The notes under the pieces are model-generated. The model saw nothing but the letters and a program-made list of their open reading frames with translations. It did no database searches and was not told the DNA's origin. A DNA stretch of 45,423 bases from an uncultured Prevotellaceae bacterium (GTDB taxonomy: Bacteria; Bacteroidota; Bacteroidia; Bacteroidales; Bacteroidaceae), in the NCBI GenBank assembly GCA_902779455.1, contig CACZBS010000031.1, positions 1-45,423 on the forward strand, written 5' to 3'. Shown here in pieces: positions 9,010 through 16,809 of the stretch (position 1 is the stretch's first letter; every line of letters starts with the position of its first letter). The translations under genes were made by a program, and so were the position numbers.

Positions 9010-10914
9010 ATGAGCTACATTGACAATATAGCGAAATGGTATTTCACACGCAGGGCCCTGCCGATTTGGGGGATCTTGCTCATAGACAATGCCGTTGTCT
9101 TCGCTTCCTATTTTTTTATGTTCCTGCTGCTCAATCATACGCAGCGGTCGGCCGTGGAGCTTGAGGCGGTCATCCTGAACATTCTCGGTTTCCTCATATT
9201 CTACAACATCGGATTCCGACTCTTCCGAACCTATTCCGGAATCTTGCGCTATTCGTCGTTTGTCGACCTGCGCCAAGTAGGCTTCTCGATGTTGCTCGGC
9301 TCCCTGCTGTCTTATGCAGCCCGACTGCTCCTGGGGGATTGGCTCCCCATCACGGCCATGCAAATCTTTGGAGCCTTCATCATGGGCACCTTTATCCTGT
9401 GGATTATACGCATCACGATCAAGATATTCTATGATGTCGTCTTCGCACGTGAAAGGGCCAAGCGCACCTATATCTTCGGAGTGAAGAACGACGGCATCGC
9501 TATCGCCAAGCATATCCGCAATGAGAAGCCCATGCGATTCCAGCTCAAGGGCTTTGTCACCGTTGAAAAGGAGATGGACCACCACATGCTGATGGGAGTC
9601 GAGGTGAGAATGGTCGACGACCAACTGCTCAGCCGCCTGAAGGCAGAACGAATCGAAGCACTCATCGTCTCGCCCTACCGACTTGGCGAATTCCGTCTTA
9701 ACCAGGCACTCCAGGACGAACTGATCAAGGCCGGCATCCGCATCTATATCACCCAAGGCGAGAAAGAAATCGGCGAGACAAGCACGTCATTCAAGGTCCC
9801 CCAACTGAAAGAGATCAGCATTGAAGACCTGCTCCCACGCGACGAAATCGTCGTGGACATGGAGTCCGTCGGAGCTCAGTTGTCAGGACGTTGCATCATG
9901 ATTACGGGTTCGGCTGGCAGCATCGGCAGCGAGATGGTCAGGCAGATTGCTGTCTATAATCCCTCGGAACTCGTACTTGTCGACCAGGCTGAGACACCCC
10001 AGCACGACATCAGACTGATGATGGAGAAGAATTGGCCCACCATCAAGGCCCACACCATCGTTGCCAGCATTTGTGAGCAAAGCTTCATGGAGGCCATCTT
10101 CAGCAAGTATAAGCCTCAGTACGTCTTCCATGCAGCGGCCTATAAGCATGTGCCGATGATGGAGGATAATCCTTCAGAGAGTGTACGCAACAACATCATC
10201 GGAACCCGCGTGATAGCCGACCTGTCCGTCAAGTATGACGTCCAGAAATTTGTCATGATATCGACTGACAAGGCCGTCAACCCAACCAACGTGATGGGCT
10301 GCTCGAAGCGAATCTGCGAGATTTACGTCCAGAGCCTCGACAAGGCCATCAAGGACGGCAAGGTGAAGGGCAAGACCCAATTTGTCACCACAAGGTTTGG
10401 CAATGTGTTGGGATCCAACGGCTCTGTCATCCCCCTCTTCAAGGAGCAGATCAAGAATGGAGGCCCAATCACCGTGACCGACCCCAACATCATACGCTAT
10501 TTCATGCTTATACCTGAAGCCTGCAAGCTGGTTCTTGAGGCAGGCACGAAGGGCAACGGCGGCGAAATCTTCGTATTCGACATGGGCCAGCCCGTCAAGA
10601 TTGCCGACCTGGCAAAGCGGATGATCATGCTGAGTGGTGCCAAGAACATCGAAATCAAGTTTACGGGTCTGAGACCTGGCGAGAAGCTCTACGAGGAGGT
10701 GCTCAACGAGAAGGAGACCACCAAGCCGTCGTTCCACGAGAAGATTCGCATCGCCAGCGTCCGCGAATACGACTATGCCGACGTCTGTCACGACATTGAG
10801 GAACTCAATATAATCAGCACACAGTACGATGACATGCAGACTGTTGCCAAAATGAAGGAGATTGTTCCTGAGTATAAGAGCAACAACTCTGTGTATAGTG
10901 TTCTTGACAAATAA
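9010..10914 (+). CDS. Membrane-bound nucleotide-sugar 4,6-dehydratase (CapD/WbpM/FlaA1 family)
   Basis: The 634-residue protein has about four N-terminal membrane helices (residues 15-140), then a Rossmann-like regulatory segment (TYIFGVKNDGIAIAKHI, about 155). The catalytic extended SDR domain carries the NAD(P) motif TGSAGSIGSE at 299-308. The catalytic region is STDKAVNPTNVMGCSKR, in which Met (M429) replaces the usual SDR tyrosine and K433 is the lysine, as in WbpM/CapD dehydratases. The family converts UDP-GlcNAc or related sugars to 4-keto-6-deoxy sugars at the inner face of the cytoplasmic membrane. The product could feed aminotransferases such as the one encoded just upstream. The gene is followed after 15 bases by the sugar transferase, so the two are probably co-transcribed. 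Which UDP-sugar is used cannot be told. Confidence 0.9.
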   Translation: MSYIDNIAKWYFTRRALPIWGILLIDNAVVFASYFFMFLLLNHTQRSAVELEAVILNILGFLIFYNIGFRLFRTYSGILRYSSFVDLRQVGFSMLLGSLLSYAARLLLGDWLPITAMQIFGAFIMGTFILWIIRITIKIFYDVVFARERAKRTYIFGVKNDGIAIAKHIRNEKPMRFQLKGFVTVEKEMDHHMLMGVEVRMVDDQLLSRLKAERIEALIVSPYRLGEFRLNQALQDELIKAGIRIYITQGEKEIGETSTSFKVPQLKEISIEDLLPRDEIVVDMESVGAQLSGRCIMITGSAGSIGSEMVRQIAVYNPSELVLVDQAETPQHDIRLMMEKNWPTIKAHTIVASICEQSFMEAIFSKYKPQYVFHAAAYKHVPMMEDNPSESVRNNIIGTRVIADLSVKYDVQKFVMISTDKAVNPTNVMGCSKRICEIYVQSLDKAIKDGKVKGKTQFVTTRFGNVLGSNGSVIPLFKEQIKNGGPITVTDPNIIRYFMLIPEACKLVLEAGTKGNGGEIFVFDMGQPVKIADLAKRMIMLSGAKNIEIKFTGLRPGEKLYEEVLNEKETTKPSFHEKIRIASVREYDYADVCHDIEELNIISTQYDDMQTVAKMKEIVPEYKSNNSVYSVLDK

Positions 10915-10929
10915 TAATGAGCCTCCGGA

Positions 10930-11520
10930 ATGAATAGTTATAAGACGAAACGACTGTTTGATATCATTGGAGCCGTTGTTGGGCTTATCCTTTTGTCACC
11001 ACTGTACCTCATTATTTTCTTAGGCCTTAAGCTGACATGCAAGGGGCCGGCATTCTTCGTTCAGGAACGCATCGGAAAGGGCGGAAAGCCATTCGAAATC
11101 TATAAGTTTCGCACAATGATCGTCAACAACGAGAACAACGGAGTCCCTCTGCTGACCGAGGCTGACGACGAACGGCTGACGAAATTCGGCAAGTGGCTCC
11201 GTAGCCATCATCTTGACGAACTGCCCCAATTGTGGAATGTCCTGAAGGGCGATATGTCATTTGTCGGCTACCGCCCTGAGCGCCAATACTTCATCAACCA
11301 AATCATGGCCCTACGCCCGGACTATGCCGAGCTCTATCAGATACGTCCTGGCATTACGTCAGAAGCAACCATCCACAACGGCTATACCAACACGATGGAG
11401 AAGATGATTCGCCGACTGGACATGGATCTTGCCTATCTCCACAACCAGTCGATAGCTACGGATGCTAAAATCGTTGCAGAGACCTTGCTCAGCATTATTA
11501 CTGCCAAAAAGAAGAAATAG
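10930..11520 (+). CDS. Initiating sugar-1-phosphate transferase (PglC/WcaJ-type)
   Basis: This is a 196-residue polyprenyl-phosphate glycosyl-1-phosphate transferase of the small monotopic type. One hydrophobic re-entrant helix lies at about 9-33 (RLFDIIGAVVGLILLSPLYL). The conserved core is PAFFVQERIGKGGKPFEIYKFRTM, then the DELPQLWNVLKGDMSFVGYRPE block. The length fits PglC, without the extra N-terminal helices of WbaP/WcaJ. It transfers a sugar phosphate from a UDP-sugar to undecaprenyl phosphate, the first step of capsule, O-antigen or O-glycan assembly. Pairing with the dehydratase suggests that the first sugar is a modified 6-deoxy or diamino sugar. No flippase, polymerase or other glycosyltransferase is in the window, so the rest of the pathway is elsewhere. 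Confidence 0.9.
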   Translation: MNSYKTKRLFDIIGAVVGLILLSPLYLIIFLGLKLTCKGPAFFVQERIGKGGKPFEIYKFRTMIVNNENNGVPLLTEADDERLTKFGKWLRSHHLDELPQLWNVLKGDMSFVGYRPERQYFINQIMALRPDYAELYQIRPGITSEATIHNGYTNTMEKMIRRLDMDLAYLHNQSIATDAKIVAETLLSIITAKKKK

Positions 11521-11576
11521 TCGGCTCGCCCCTCCCCCTAACCATCATCCCCCCTAACCATCAGAAATAGCACTTT

Positions 11577-11668
11577 AAACTTACGACACGACGTGACGCC
11601 ATGCCGTCACGTCGTGATTTCATGCCGTCACGACGTGATTTCATGCCGTCACGTCGTGTCGTAAGTTT
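11577..11668. repeat. Palindromic intergenic element with internal 21-bp repeats
   Basis: Perfect 22-bp inverted arms lie at 11577-11598 and 11647-11668 (outer end AAACTTACGACACGACG). Between and overlapping them are three tandem 21-bp units starting at 11601, 11622 and 11643, each beginning ATGCCGTCACGWCGTG. The element lies between two convergent genes and its right end covers two bases of the tyrA stop codon. It could act as a two-way terminator or be a mobile palindromic repeat of the REP/MITE type. The function is unknown. Confidence 0.85.
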
Positions 11669-12458
11669 ATCCCGCCCCTTGACTGAGGCTCACGTGCTTC
11701 CTGATCTTTTGCAGATAGAGCTTCATGGCGTCAGCATCCTTGCAGTCGATGATATTGAGGAGCTCCTTCAGCTCGGTCCGGATCTGGGCCACTTGGTCGT
11801 GGGTGTAGGGGTTGAAGAGAATCTCCTGCAGCAGATAGTCGTCTTCGCTGAGGACGCCGCGTGCGATGCGCATGTGGCGCTTGAAGGTTGTGCCCGGGGC
11901 GTCGATAGGCTTCATGACAGCCGCAAAGACGAAGGTGCTGACAAAGGGGATGCTGAGCGAATAGGCCACGGTGCGGTCGTGCTCGTCGAAGGAGTATTCG
12001 TAGATGTTGAGCCCGAGACGCTGATAGAGGTCACGGAAGAAGAGCCGCCCTACGAAGTCGCCCTCAGTGATGACGATGGCGTTCTCCTCGTGCAACTGAC
12101 TAAGGTTGGCGAACGTAGGCCCAAACATGGGGTGTGACGAAGCATAGCGTCGGCCCGTAGACTCATAGAACTCTTTGAGTCCTGTCTTGACTGAGGCGAT
12201 GTCGCTGAGGATACAGTCCTTGGGCAGAAGGGGGATGATCTCGCGGAAGACGGGTATGGTGTACTTGAGCGTGACGGCGTTGATGACAAGCTCTGGGGCG
12301 AAGGCCTCGACCTGAGCGAGTTCTGTGAAGCGCTGGCAGTTGTAGGTGAAGCGCATCCGTCGGGGGTCGCGCTCGAGCACGGCCACCTCGTGGTCGAAGC
12401 TCAGCAGGTCGATGAAGAAGTTTCCCATCTTGCCTGCTCCCAAAATCAAGATCTTCAT
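11667..12458 (-). CDS. tyrA: Prephenate dehydrogenase
   Basis: The 263-residue protein oxidises prephenate with NAD+ to 4-hydroxyphenylpyruvate on the way to tyrosine. The NAD-binding GAGKMG lies at residues 7-12. The catalytic-site motif SSHPMFGPTFANL follows, then a helical dimerisation half. It has no chorismate mutase or ACT domain, so it is a single-function enzyme; in this operon the mutase is on the DAHP synthase. It is the last of four tightly packed genes, six bases after the upstream stop. Its own stop codon overlaps the palindromic element downstream. Confidence 0.92.
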   Translation of the reverse strand: MKILILGAGKMGNFFIDLLSFDHEVAVLERDPRRMRFTYNCQRFTELAQVEAFAPELVINAVTLKYTIPVFREIIPLLPKDCILSDIASVKTGLKEFYESTGRRYASSHPMFGPTFANLSQLHEENAIVITEGDFVGRLFFRDLYQRLGLNIYEYSFDEHDRTVAYSLSIPFVSTFVFAAVMKPIDAPGTTFKRHMRIARGVLSEDDYLLQEILFNPYTHDQVAQIRTELKELLNIIDCKDADAMKLYLQKIRKHVSLSQGAG

Positions 12459-12464
12459 AGGTTC

Positions 12465-13529
12465 CTATTTGTTGATGATTTCTATCTGTTGGCGGACCGA
12501 TTCCTCATGAATATTCTCGAAGACACGGGCGACGAAGTCAGACGACATGCCGCAGAGGGCACCCTGGGCCCCACGCTTGGAGAGAATCTCGTTGTAGCGT
12601 GAAGACTGCAAGACCGTCATGTTGTGCTCCTTCTTATATTGTCCAATCTCGCGACAGACCCGCATCCGCTTGGCAAGGATGTCCATGATCTGGTTGTCGA
12701 GCTCGTCGATCTGCTTTCGGAGCTGCTGAATACCCTCCGTAGTCACCTGCTCGTCGCGGATGACGAGTAGCGAGATGATATAGTCAAGCACATCGGGCGT
12801 CACCTGCTGTTTGGCATCGCTCCAGGCGTGGTCAGGGTCGCAATGGCTCTCGACGATGAGACCGTCGAAGCCCAGGTCCATGGCCTGCTGGCAGAGCGGC
12901 GCAATGAGTTCGCGACGTCCGCCGATGTGTGAGGGGTCGCAGATGATGGGCAGTTCTGGTATGCGCCGGCGCAGTTCGATAGGTATCTGCCACATGGGCA
13001 GGTTGCGATAGATCTTCTTGTCGTAGCTGGAGAAACCGCGATGGATGGCCCCCAGGCGGCGGACGCCCGCCTGATTGATACGCTCGAGGGCACCGATCCA
13101 CAGCTCAAGATCCGGATTGACGGGGTTCTTGACGAAGACAGGGACGTCGACGCCACGGAGGGCATCGGCCAGTGCCTGGACGGCGAAGGGGTTAGCCGAG
13201 GTGCGTGCGCCGATCCAGAGGATGTCGATGCCGTACTTGAGGGCGAGCTCGACGTGCTCAGGGGTAGCCACCTCTGTTGAGACGAGCATGCCCGTCTCAC
13301 GCTTGACCTGCTGCAGCCAGGGCAGCGCCTTCTCGCCGTTGCCTTCGAATCCGCCAGGCTTCGTACGCGGTTTCCATGCGCCGGCACGGAAGTTGTGGCA
13401 GCCCTTCATGGCCAGTTCGCGTGCGGTAGTCATCACTTGCTCCTCGGTCTCAGCCGAGCAGGGGCCCGCGATGACGAACGGCCGTTCGCTGTCGCTGGGC
13501 AGTCTGAGAGGTTGTAAGTCTAATTCCAT
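12465..13529 (-). CDS. Bifunctional DAHP synthase / chorismate mutase
   Basis: The 354-residue protein has two parts. Residues 1-255 form a 3-deoxy-7-phosphoheptulonate synthase of the short type Ib: FVIAGPCSAE at the start, CHNFRAGAWKPRTKPGGFEG, the GAIHRGFSSYDKKIYRN block and PIICDPSHIGG. This joins phosphoenolpyruvate and erythrose 4-phosphate, the first step of the shikimate pathway. Residues about 265-354 are an AroQ-type chorismate mutase helical domain (QLRKQIDELDNQIMDILAKRMRVCREIGQYKKEHN). In Bacillus-type proteins the mutase is at the N-terminus; here it is C-terminal, as is common in Bacteroidales. The start overlaps the aminotransferase stop by 10 bases. The operon therefore holds entry and exit steps of Phe/Tyr synthesis under one leader. 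Confidence 0.92.
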   Translation of the reverse strand: MELDLQPLRLPSDSERPFVIAGPCSAETEEQVMTTARELAMKGCHNFRAGAWKPRTKPGGFEGNGEKALPWLQQVKRETGMLVSTEVATPEHVELALKYGIDILWIGARTSANPFAVQALADALRGVDVPVFVKNPVNPDLELWIGALERINQAGVRRLGAIHRGFSSYDKKIYRNLPMWQIPIELRRRIPELPIICDPSHIGGRRELIAPLCQQAMDLGFDGLIVESHCDPDHAWSDAKQQVTPDVLDYIISLLVIRDEQVTTEGIQQLRKQIDELDNQIMDILAKRMRVCREIGQYKKEHNMTVLQSSRYNEILSKRGAQGALCGMSSDFVARVFENIHEESVRQQIEIINK

Positions 13530-14683
13530 ATTGTTTTGATTCTGTTAAGTGCTTCTTCTATTTTTTCCTCCTTGGCGCAGAGCGAGATACGAATGTAGCG
13601 CTCGCCGCGACTGCCGAAGATGAATCCCGGGGTGATGAAGACGCGGGCCTCATGGAGGACGCGCTCCGTCAGTTCTTCAACATTATTATATATAGGAGGT
13701 ATCTTGCCCCAGAGGAACATGCCCACCTGGGTGGGGTCGTAGGTGCAGCCCAACTGCTGCATGATCTGCTCGGCTAATCGACGCCGGCGGGCATAGGTCG
13801 TGACGTTGGCCTCGCGATGCCATTCATCGCTGTTGGCATAGGCATCGGCCGCTGCGAGCTGCAGGCCGCGGAACGTGCCAGAGTCGATGTTCGACTTCAC
13901 CTTCAGGATCCATTCGATGAACTGCGCGTTGCTGGCGCACAGCCCCACACGCCACCCTGGCATGTTGTGGCTCTTCGACATCGAGTTGAGCTCAATGCAG
14001 CAATCCTTGGCCCCGTCGACCTGCAAGAGTGAGAGCGGATGGTCGTTGAGGATGAAGGAATAGGGATTGTCGTTGACGACGACGATCTGGCGCTCGCGGG
14101 CGAATCCGACCAGCCACTCATACGTCTGGCGCTGCGCCCGTCCGCCTGTAGGCATATTGGGATAGTTAGTCCACATCAGGCGCACGCGCGACGTGTCCAT
14201 TCGCTCCAGCTGGCGGAAGTCGGGTTGCCAGCCATTAGCCTCGTCGAGGTCGTAGTTGACAACGGTGGCTCCCAAGAGACGGCTCAGCGAGGTGTAAGTC
14301 GGATAGCCCGGATTGGGCACGAGCACCTCTTCGCCTGGATTGACGAAGGCCAGTGTGATGTGGAGTATGCCCTCCTTGGAGCCGATAAGCGGCTGCAGCT
14401 CTGTCGCAGGGTCGAGGTCGACGTCATACCACCGTTTATAGAATTTAGCCATGGCCTGGCGCAGCTCAGGCGTGCCCATCGTTGGCTGGTAGCCATGGGC
14501 CGAAGGGTCGCGGGCCACCTCGCAGAGGCGCTCGACGGTCTGGGCTGAAGGGGGCATGTCAGGGCTGCCGATGGCGAGGCTGATGATGTCGCGCCCCTCG
14601 GCATTGAGGCGTGCCACCTCCTTCAGCTTCCGGCTGAAGTAGTATTCGCTGACAAGATTAAGTCGGTTAGCTGGCTTGAACAT
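13520..14683 (-). CDS. Class I/II PLP aminotransferase, probably for Phe/Tyr
   Basis: The 387-residue fold-type I aminotransferase has the PLP-lysine motif NSMSKSHNMPGWRVGL. Other family marks are MWTNYPNMPTGG, VVNDNPYSF and the C-terminal arginine motif GERYIRISLCAKEE. The sequence resembles the LL-diaminopimelate/aspartate aminotransferase branch. The position between prephenate dehydratase and DAHP synthase suggests that it aminates phenylpyruvate and 4-hydroxyphenylpyruvate; this is inferred from context. Its start lies 17 bases inside the end of pheA and its end overlaps the next gene, so translation is likely coupled. Confidence 0.87.
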   Translation of the reverse strand: MFKPANRLNLVSEYYFSRKLKEVARLNAEGRDIISLAIGSPDMPPSAQTVERLCEVARDPSAHGYQPTMGTPELRQAMAKFYKRWYDVDLDPATELQPLIGSKEGILHITLAFVNPGEEVLVPNPGYPTYTSLSRLLGATVVNYDLDEANGWQPDFRQLERMDTSRVRLMWTNYPNMPTGGRAQRQTYEWLVGFARERQIVVVNDNPYSFILNDHPLSLLQVDGAKDCCIELNSMSKSHNMPGWRVGLCASNAQFIEWILKVKSNIDSGTFRGLQLAAADAYANSDEWHREANVTTYARRRRLAEQIMQQLGCTYDPTQVGMFLWGKIPPIYNNVEELTERVLHEARVFITPGFIFGSRGERYIRISLCAKEEKIEEALNRIKTIWN

Positions 14684-15500
14684 ATTCTCCTAATATTTTA
14701 AGTTCGCGAGTCAAGGGGATGATGGCGTCGATAGACTGCCGATAGCGCGTCAGGTCGTCGTAGGTCACGTCGACATAGAAGAGATACTCCCATTCGCGGC
14801 CGATGATGGGCAGCGACTGAATCTTCGTGAGGTTGATCCTGTAGAACGAGAGGATGCTGAGCACCTGAGATAGCGAGCCCTCCTCATGGGGGAGCGAGAA
14901 GACGAGGCTTGACTTATTGGCCGCCGTCAGCGGGCGCAGCATGTCAGCCTTCTGGGGGGCCGAACAGACGAGGAAGCGCGTAAAGTTGTGCTTGTTGTCC
15001 TCAATGCCGTTCTCAAGAACCTTCAGTCCATAGAGCCGGGCGGCATCGGCATGACAGATGGCAGCCCAGCCGTGGTGCTGACCCTCGCTGATCATGCAGG
15101 CGGCCCCAGCCGTGTCTTCTGCCTCTACGACGCGCAACTCGGGATGGCGCTCAAGATAGTGGCGCGTCTGCATCAAGGCCACGGGGTGAGAGTGGACCTC
15201 TGTGATAGTCTCCCATGAGTCGTCGGGCAGGCAGCAGATGCAGTGGGAGATGTGGAGCTTATACTCGCCGACGACGGTCGTACCACTGTCGCGCAGCAAT
15301 TCATAATTATGGAGCAACGAACCGGCTATGGTGTTCTCGATGGCCGCCATGGCAATAACCGTCGGATCGCGACGGACAGCCTCGTAGACCTGTTCGAAGG
15401 TAGCGCAGCAGATGAGCTGCACCTGCTCACCCTTAAAATAATCGTGGGCGGCGATGTCGTGGAACGACCCTTTCTCTCCCTGAATGGCAATACGTTTCAT
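14667..15500 (-). CDS. pheA: Prephenate dehydratase with ACT domain
   Basis: From the ATG at 15500 the protein is 277 residues, beginning MKRIAIQGEKGSFHDIAAHDYF, which matches the usual family start. An in-frame ATG 33 bases upstream would start within the attenuator's 3' end and is less likely. The catalytic domain has the VIAMAAIENTIAGSLLHNY and HNFTRFLV motifs (Thr-Arg-Phe core). The C-terminal ACT domain (about 190-270) includes NKSSLVFSLPHEEGSLSQVL and SLPIIGREWEYLFYVDV, the phenylalanine-binding regions. The enzyme makes phenylpyruvate from prephenate and is expected to be inhibited by Phe. It is the first structural gene of the aromatic operon and lies 25 bases after the attenuator hairpin. 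Confidence 0.93.
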   Translation of the reverse strand: MKRIAIQGEKGSFHDIAAHDYFKGEQVQLICCATFEQVYEAVRRDPTVIAMAAIENTIAGSLLHNYELLRDSGTTVVGEYKLHISHCICCLPDDSWETITEVHSHPVALMQTRHYLERHPELRVVEAEDTAGAACMISEGQHHGWAAICHADAARLYGLKVLENGIEDNKHNFTRFLVCSAPQKADMLRPLTAANKSSLVFSLPHEEGSLSQVLSILSFYRINLTKIQSLPIIGREWEYLFYVDVTYDDLTRYRQSIDAIIPLTRELKILGEYVQAS

Positions 15501-15525
15501 CTGCGTTACGTTTATTTTATGCGAA

Positions 15526-15560
15526 AGCCCCACTCCAACATGTCTGTGTGAAGCGGGGCT
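15526..15560 (-). terminator. Attenuator terminator hairpin of the aromatic operon
   Basis: On the minus strand an 11-bp stem forms between AGCCCCGCTTC (15560-15550) and GGAGTGGGGCT (15536-15526), with two G-T pairs and a 13-base loop, followed by TTCGCAT. The left arm overlaps CCGCTTCACA (15556-15547). That segment is perfectly complementary to TGTGAAGCGG (15612-15603) inside the end of the leader reading frame. The two pairings cannot coexist, which gives a terminator/antiterminator switch. The U-run is weak. Confidence 0.75.
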
Positions 15561-15588
15561 CTGATTTAGTTATTATCTTGGTGAATCT

Positions 15589-15666
15589 TTACGCACGGCC
15601 TTCCGCTTCACAATTGCTTGCAAAGTAAAAGTAAAACCAACGATAGGCACTTGCGTTCTGAATCAT
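15589..15666 (-). CDS. Aromatic-rich leader peptide (attenuator)
   Basis: A 25-codon frame begins ATG ATT CAG AAC and ends at TAA. Residues 8-15 are YRWFYFYF: three Tyr, three Phe and one Trp in eight codons. It lies about 30 bases after a strong -7 box and 89 bases before pheA. The composition matches the amino acids made by the operon downstream, the hallmark of leader peptides such as those of trp and pheA in enterobacteria. The antiterminator segment (15612-15603) lies in codons 19-22, just past the aromatic run. A ribosome stalled for lack of Phe/Tyr/Trp would leave it free to pair and block the terminator; a ribosome reaching the stop would mask it. The mechanism is inferred. The frame and the complementary segments are seen directly. 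Confidence 0.85.
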   Translation of the reverse strand: MIQNASAYRWFYFYFASNCEAEGRA

Positions 15667-15696
15667 CTGAATGTTTCGTTTTTTGTTTGACGGGTG

Positions 15697-15728
15697 CAAA
15701 AGTAACACTTTTCCTTGAACTACGCAAA
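15697..15728 (-). promoter_or_regulatory. Promoter of the aromatic amino-acid operon
   Basis: Reading the minus strand, TTTG (15728-15725), 20 bases, then TACTTTTG (15704-15697). This fits the Bacteroidetes sigma-ABfr consensus. Transcription should start near 15691, giving a short untranslated lead of about 25 bases before the leader-peptide ATG. Confidence 0.8.
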
Positions 15729-15756
15729 TAAATTGAAGGAAATTTTTGATTTTTGC

Positions 15757-16635
15757 TTACAAACCGAAGGGGTTGATGGCCGAATAGGCACGTTTCATCA
15801 TTTCCTCGACCCCTTCAGCCTTGTATTCGCCGTTGACGCCGTTCAACTCCTCGGGGCGTAGCTCCAGATATTTGCGCATGTCGGCCTCAGCGCCCTCCTT
15901 GTCGCCCTCGTCGAAGAGAAGCTTACCGCGTTCGCGGAAGGCATCAGCCTGGAATGGGTTCTCCTCGATGAGCCGGCCATAGAGGGCCTTGGCCTCATCC
16001 GCCTTGCCCTGTCTGGCGGCAAGACGAGCTGAAAGGAGCATCACTTCCTCGTCGGCTCCGAACTGATCTTTCAGCAGGTCGGCATCGCGCTGTGCGGCCT
16101 CAAGGTCGCCCATCGCCATGAGCGTCTGGGCGCGCAGCAGACGGGCCTCCTCCTGAGTGTCGTCGACAGCAAGCGACTGGGTGAGCTGTGCAATGGCCCC
16201 CACTGGGTTGTTTGTGCCGACGGCAGCCTGGGCAGCCATATAGTAGGCGTGAGCATGCTGCGGATCCTGCTCCTGAGCCTGACGGGCTATCTCGCCAAGA
16301 CGGTCGTAGTCTTCCATCATATAGGCGATGTGGCCCATACGGTCGTAGACGAGCATCGCCTTGGGAGCAATCTTCCTGACGATGTCGAGCGTCGAGAGCG
16401 CCTCGGCGAAATGTCCCATTCTGACAAAGGCCTGCGAGAGATAGTCGAGCGTCTCGATGTCGGTCTTCAGCTTGAGGGCCTCAGTGAAACACTTCACAGC
16501 ATATTCCGCCTGATTCATTCTCAGGGCCTTGATGCCGTCGTATTTATAGAGGTCGAACTTGCGCGTTGCGTCCTCCTGCTTCTCCTCTTCGGGGTTCTTC
16601 TCGGCCCCTCCAAACAATGCTTTCCAAAAACTCAT
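15757..16635 (-). CDS. Tetratricopeptide-repeat protein
   Basis: The 292-residue soluble protein has no signal peptide. After a charged, low-complexity lead (about 8-28) it is built of about six to seven helical TPR-like repeats. Examples are MNQAEYAVKCFTEALKLKTD, GHFAEALSTLDIVRKIAP and DEAKALYGRLIEENPFQADA. TPR proteins are scaffolds for protein contacts; no catalytic motif is visible, so the role is unknown. It has its own promoter, divergent from glyA, and lies upstream of but apart from the aromatic operon promoter. The low-complexity start SFWKALFGGAEKNPEEE is common in Prevotella homologues. Confidence 0.8.
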   Translation of the reverse strand: MSFWKALFGGAEKNPEEEKQEDATRKFDLYKYDGIKALRMNQAEYAVKCFTEALKLKTDIETLDYLSQAFVRMGHFAEALSTLDIVRKIAPKAMLVYDRMGHIAYMMEDYDRLGEIARQAQEQDPQHAHAYYMAAQAAVGTNNPVGAIAQLTQSLAVDDTQEEARLLRAQTLMAMGDLEAAQRDADLLKDQFGADEEVMLLSARLAARQGKADEAKALYGRLIEENPFQADAFRERGKLLFDEGDKEGAEADMRKYLELRPEELNGVNGEYKAEGVEEMMKRAYSAINPFGL

Positions 16636-16663
16636 AATACCTTAATAAATATATAATACGCTG

Positions 16664-16694
16664 CAAAGGTACGAAAAAAGGATTGAAAAGCAAA
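16664..16694 (-). promoter_or_regulatory. Promoter of the TPR gene
   Basis: On the minus strand TTTG (16694-16691) is followed after 19 bases by TACCTTTG (16671-16664). The ATG at 16635 follows about 20 bases past the likely start of transcription. Confidence 0.8.
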
Positions 16695-16712
16695 GAAACG
16701 TTCTGACTTTTA

Positions 16713-16744
16713 TTTGGTAGTGTGGAATGTTTTTCGTAACTTTG
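16713..16744 (+). promoter_or_regulatory. Promoter of glyA
   Basis: TTTG (16713-16716), 20 bases, TAACTTTG (16737-16744), followed by GC. This is a full match to the Bacteroidetes consensus. Because the promoter covers the in-frame upstream ATG at 16714, it also supports the glyA start at 16810. Confidence 0.85.
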
Positions 16745-16809
16745 CAGCCGTCATCAAGCAAAAGCAGTCAACAAACAGAACCATTAACCCTATAAAAAGA
16801 ATTGAAACT

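Noticed and set aside
11601-12137. 178-codon plus frame starting MPSRRDFMPSRRDF
   Set aside because: The start reads through the 21-bp repeats and the rest is antisense to tyrA.
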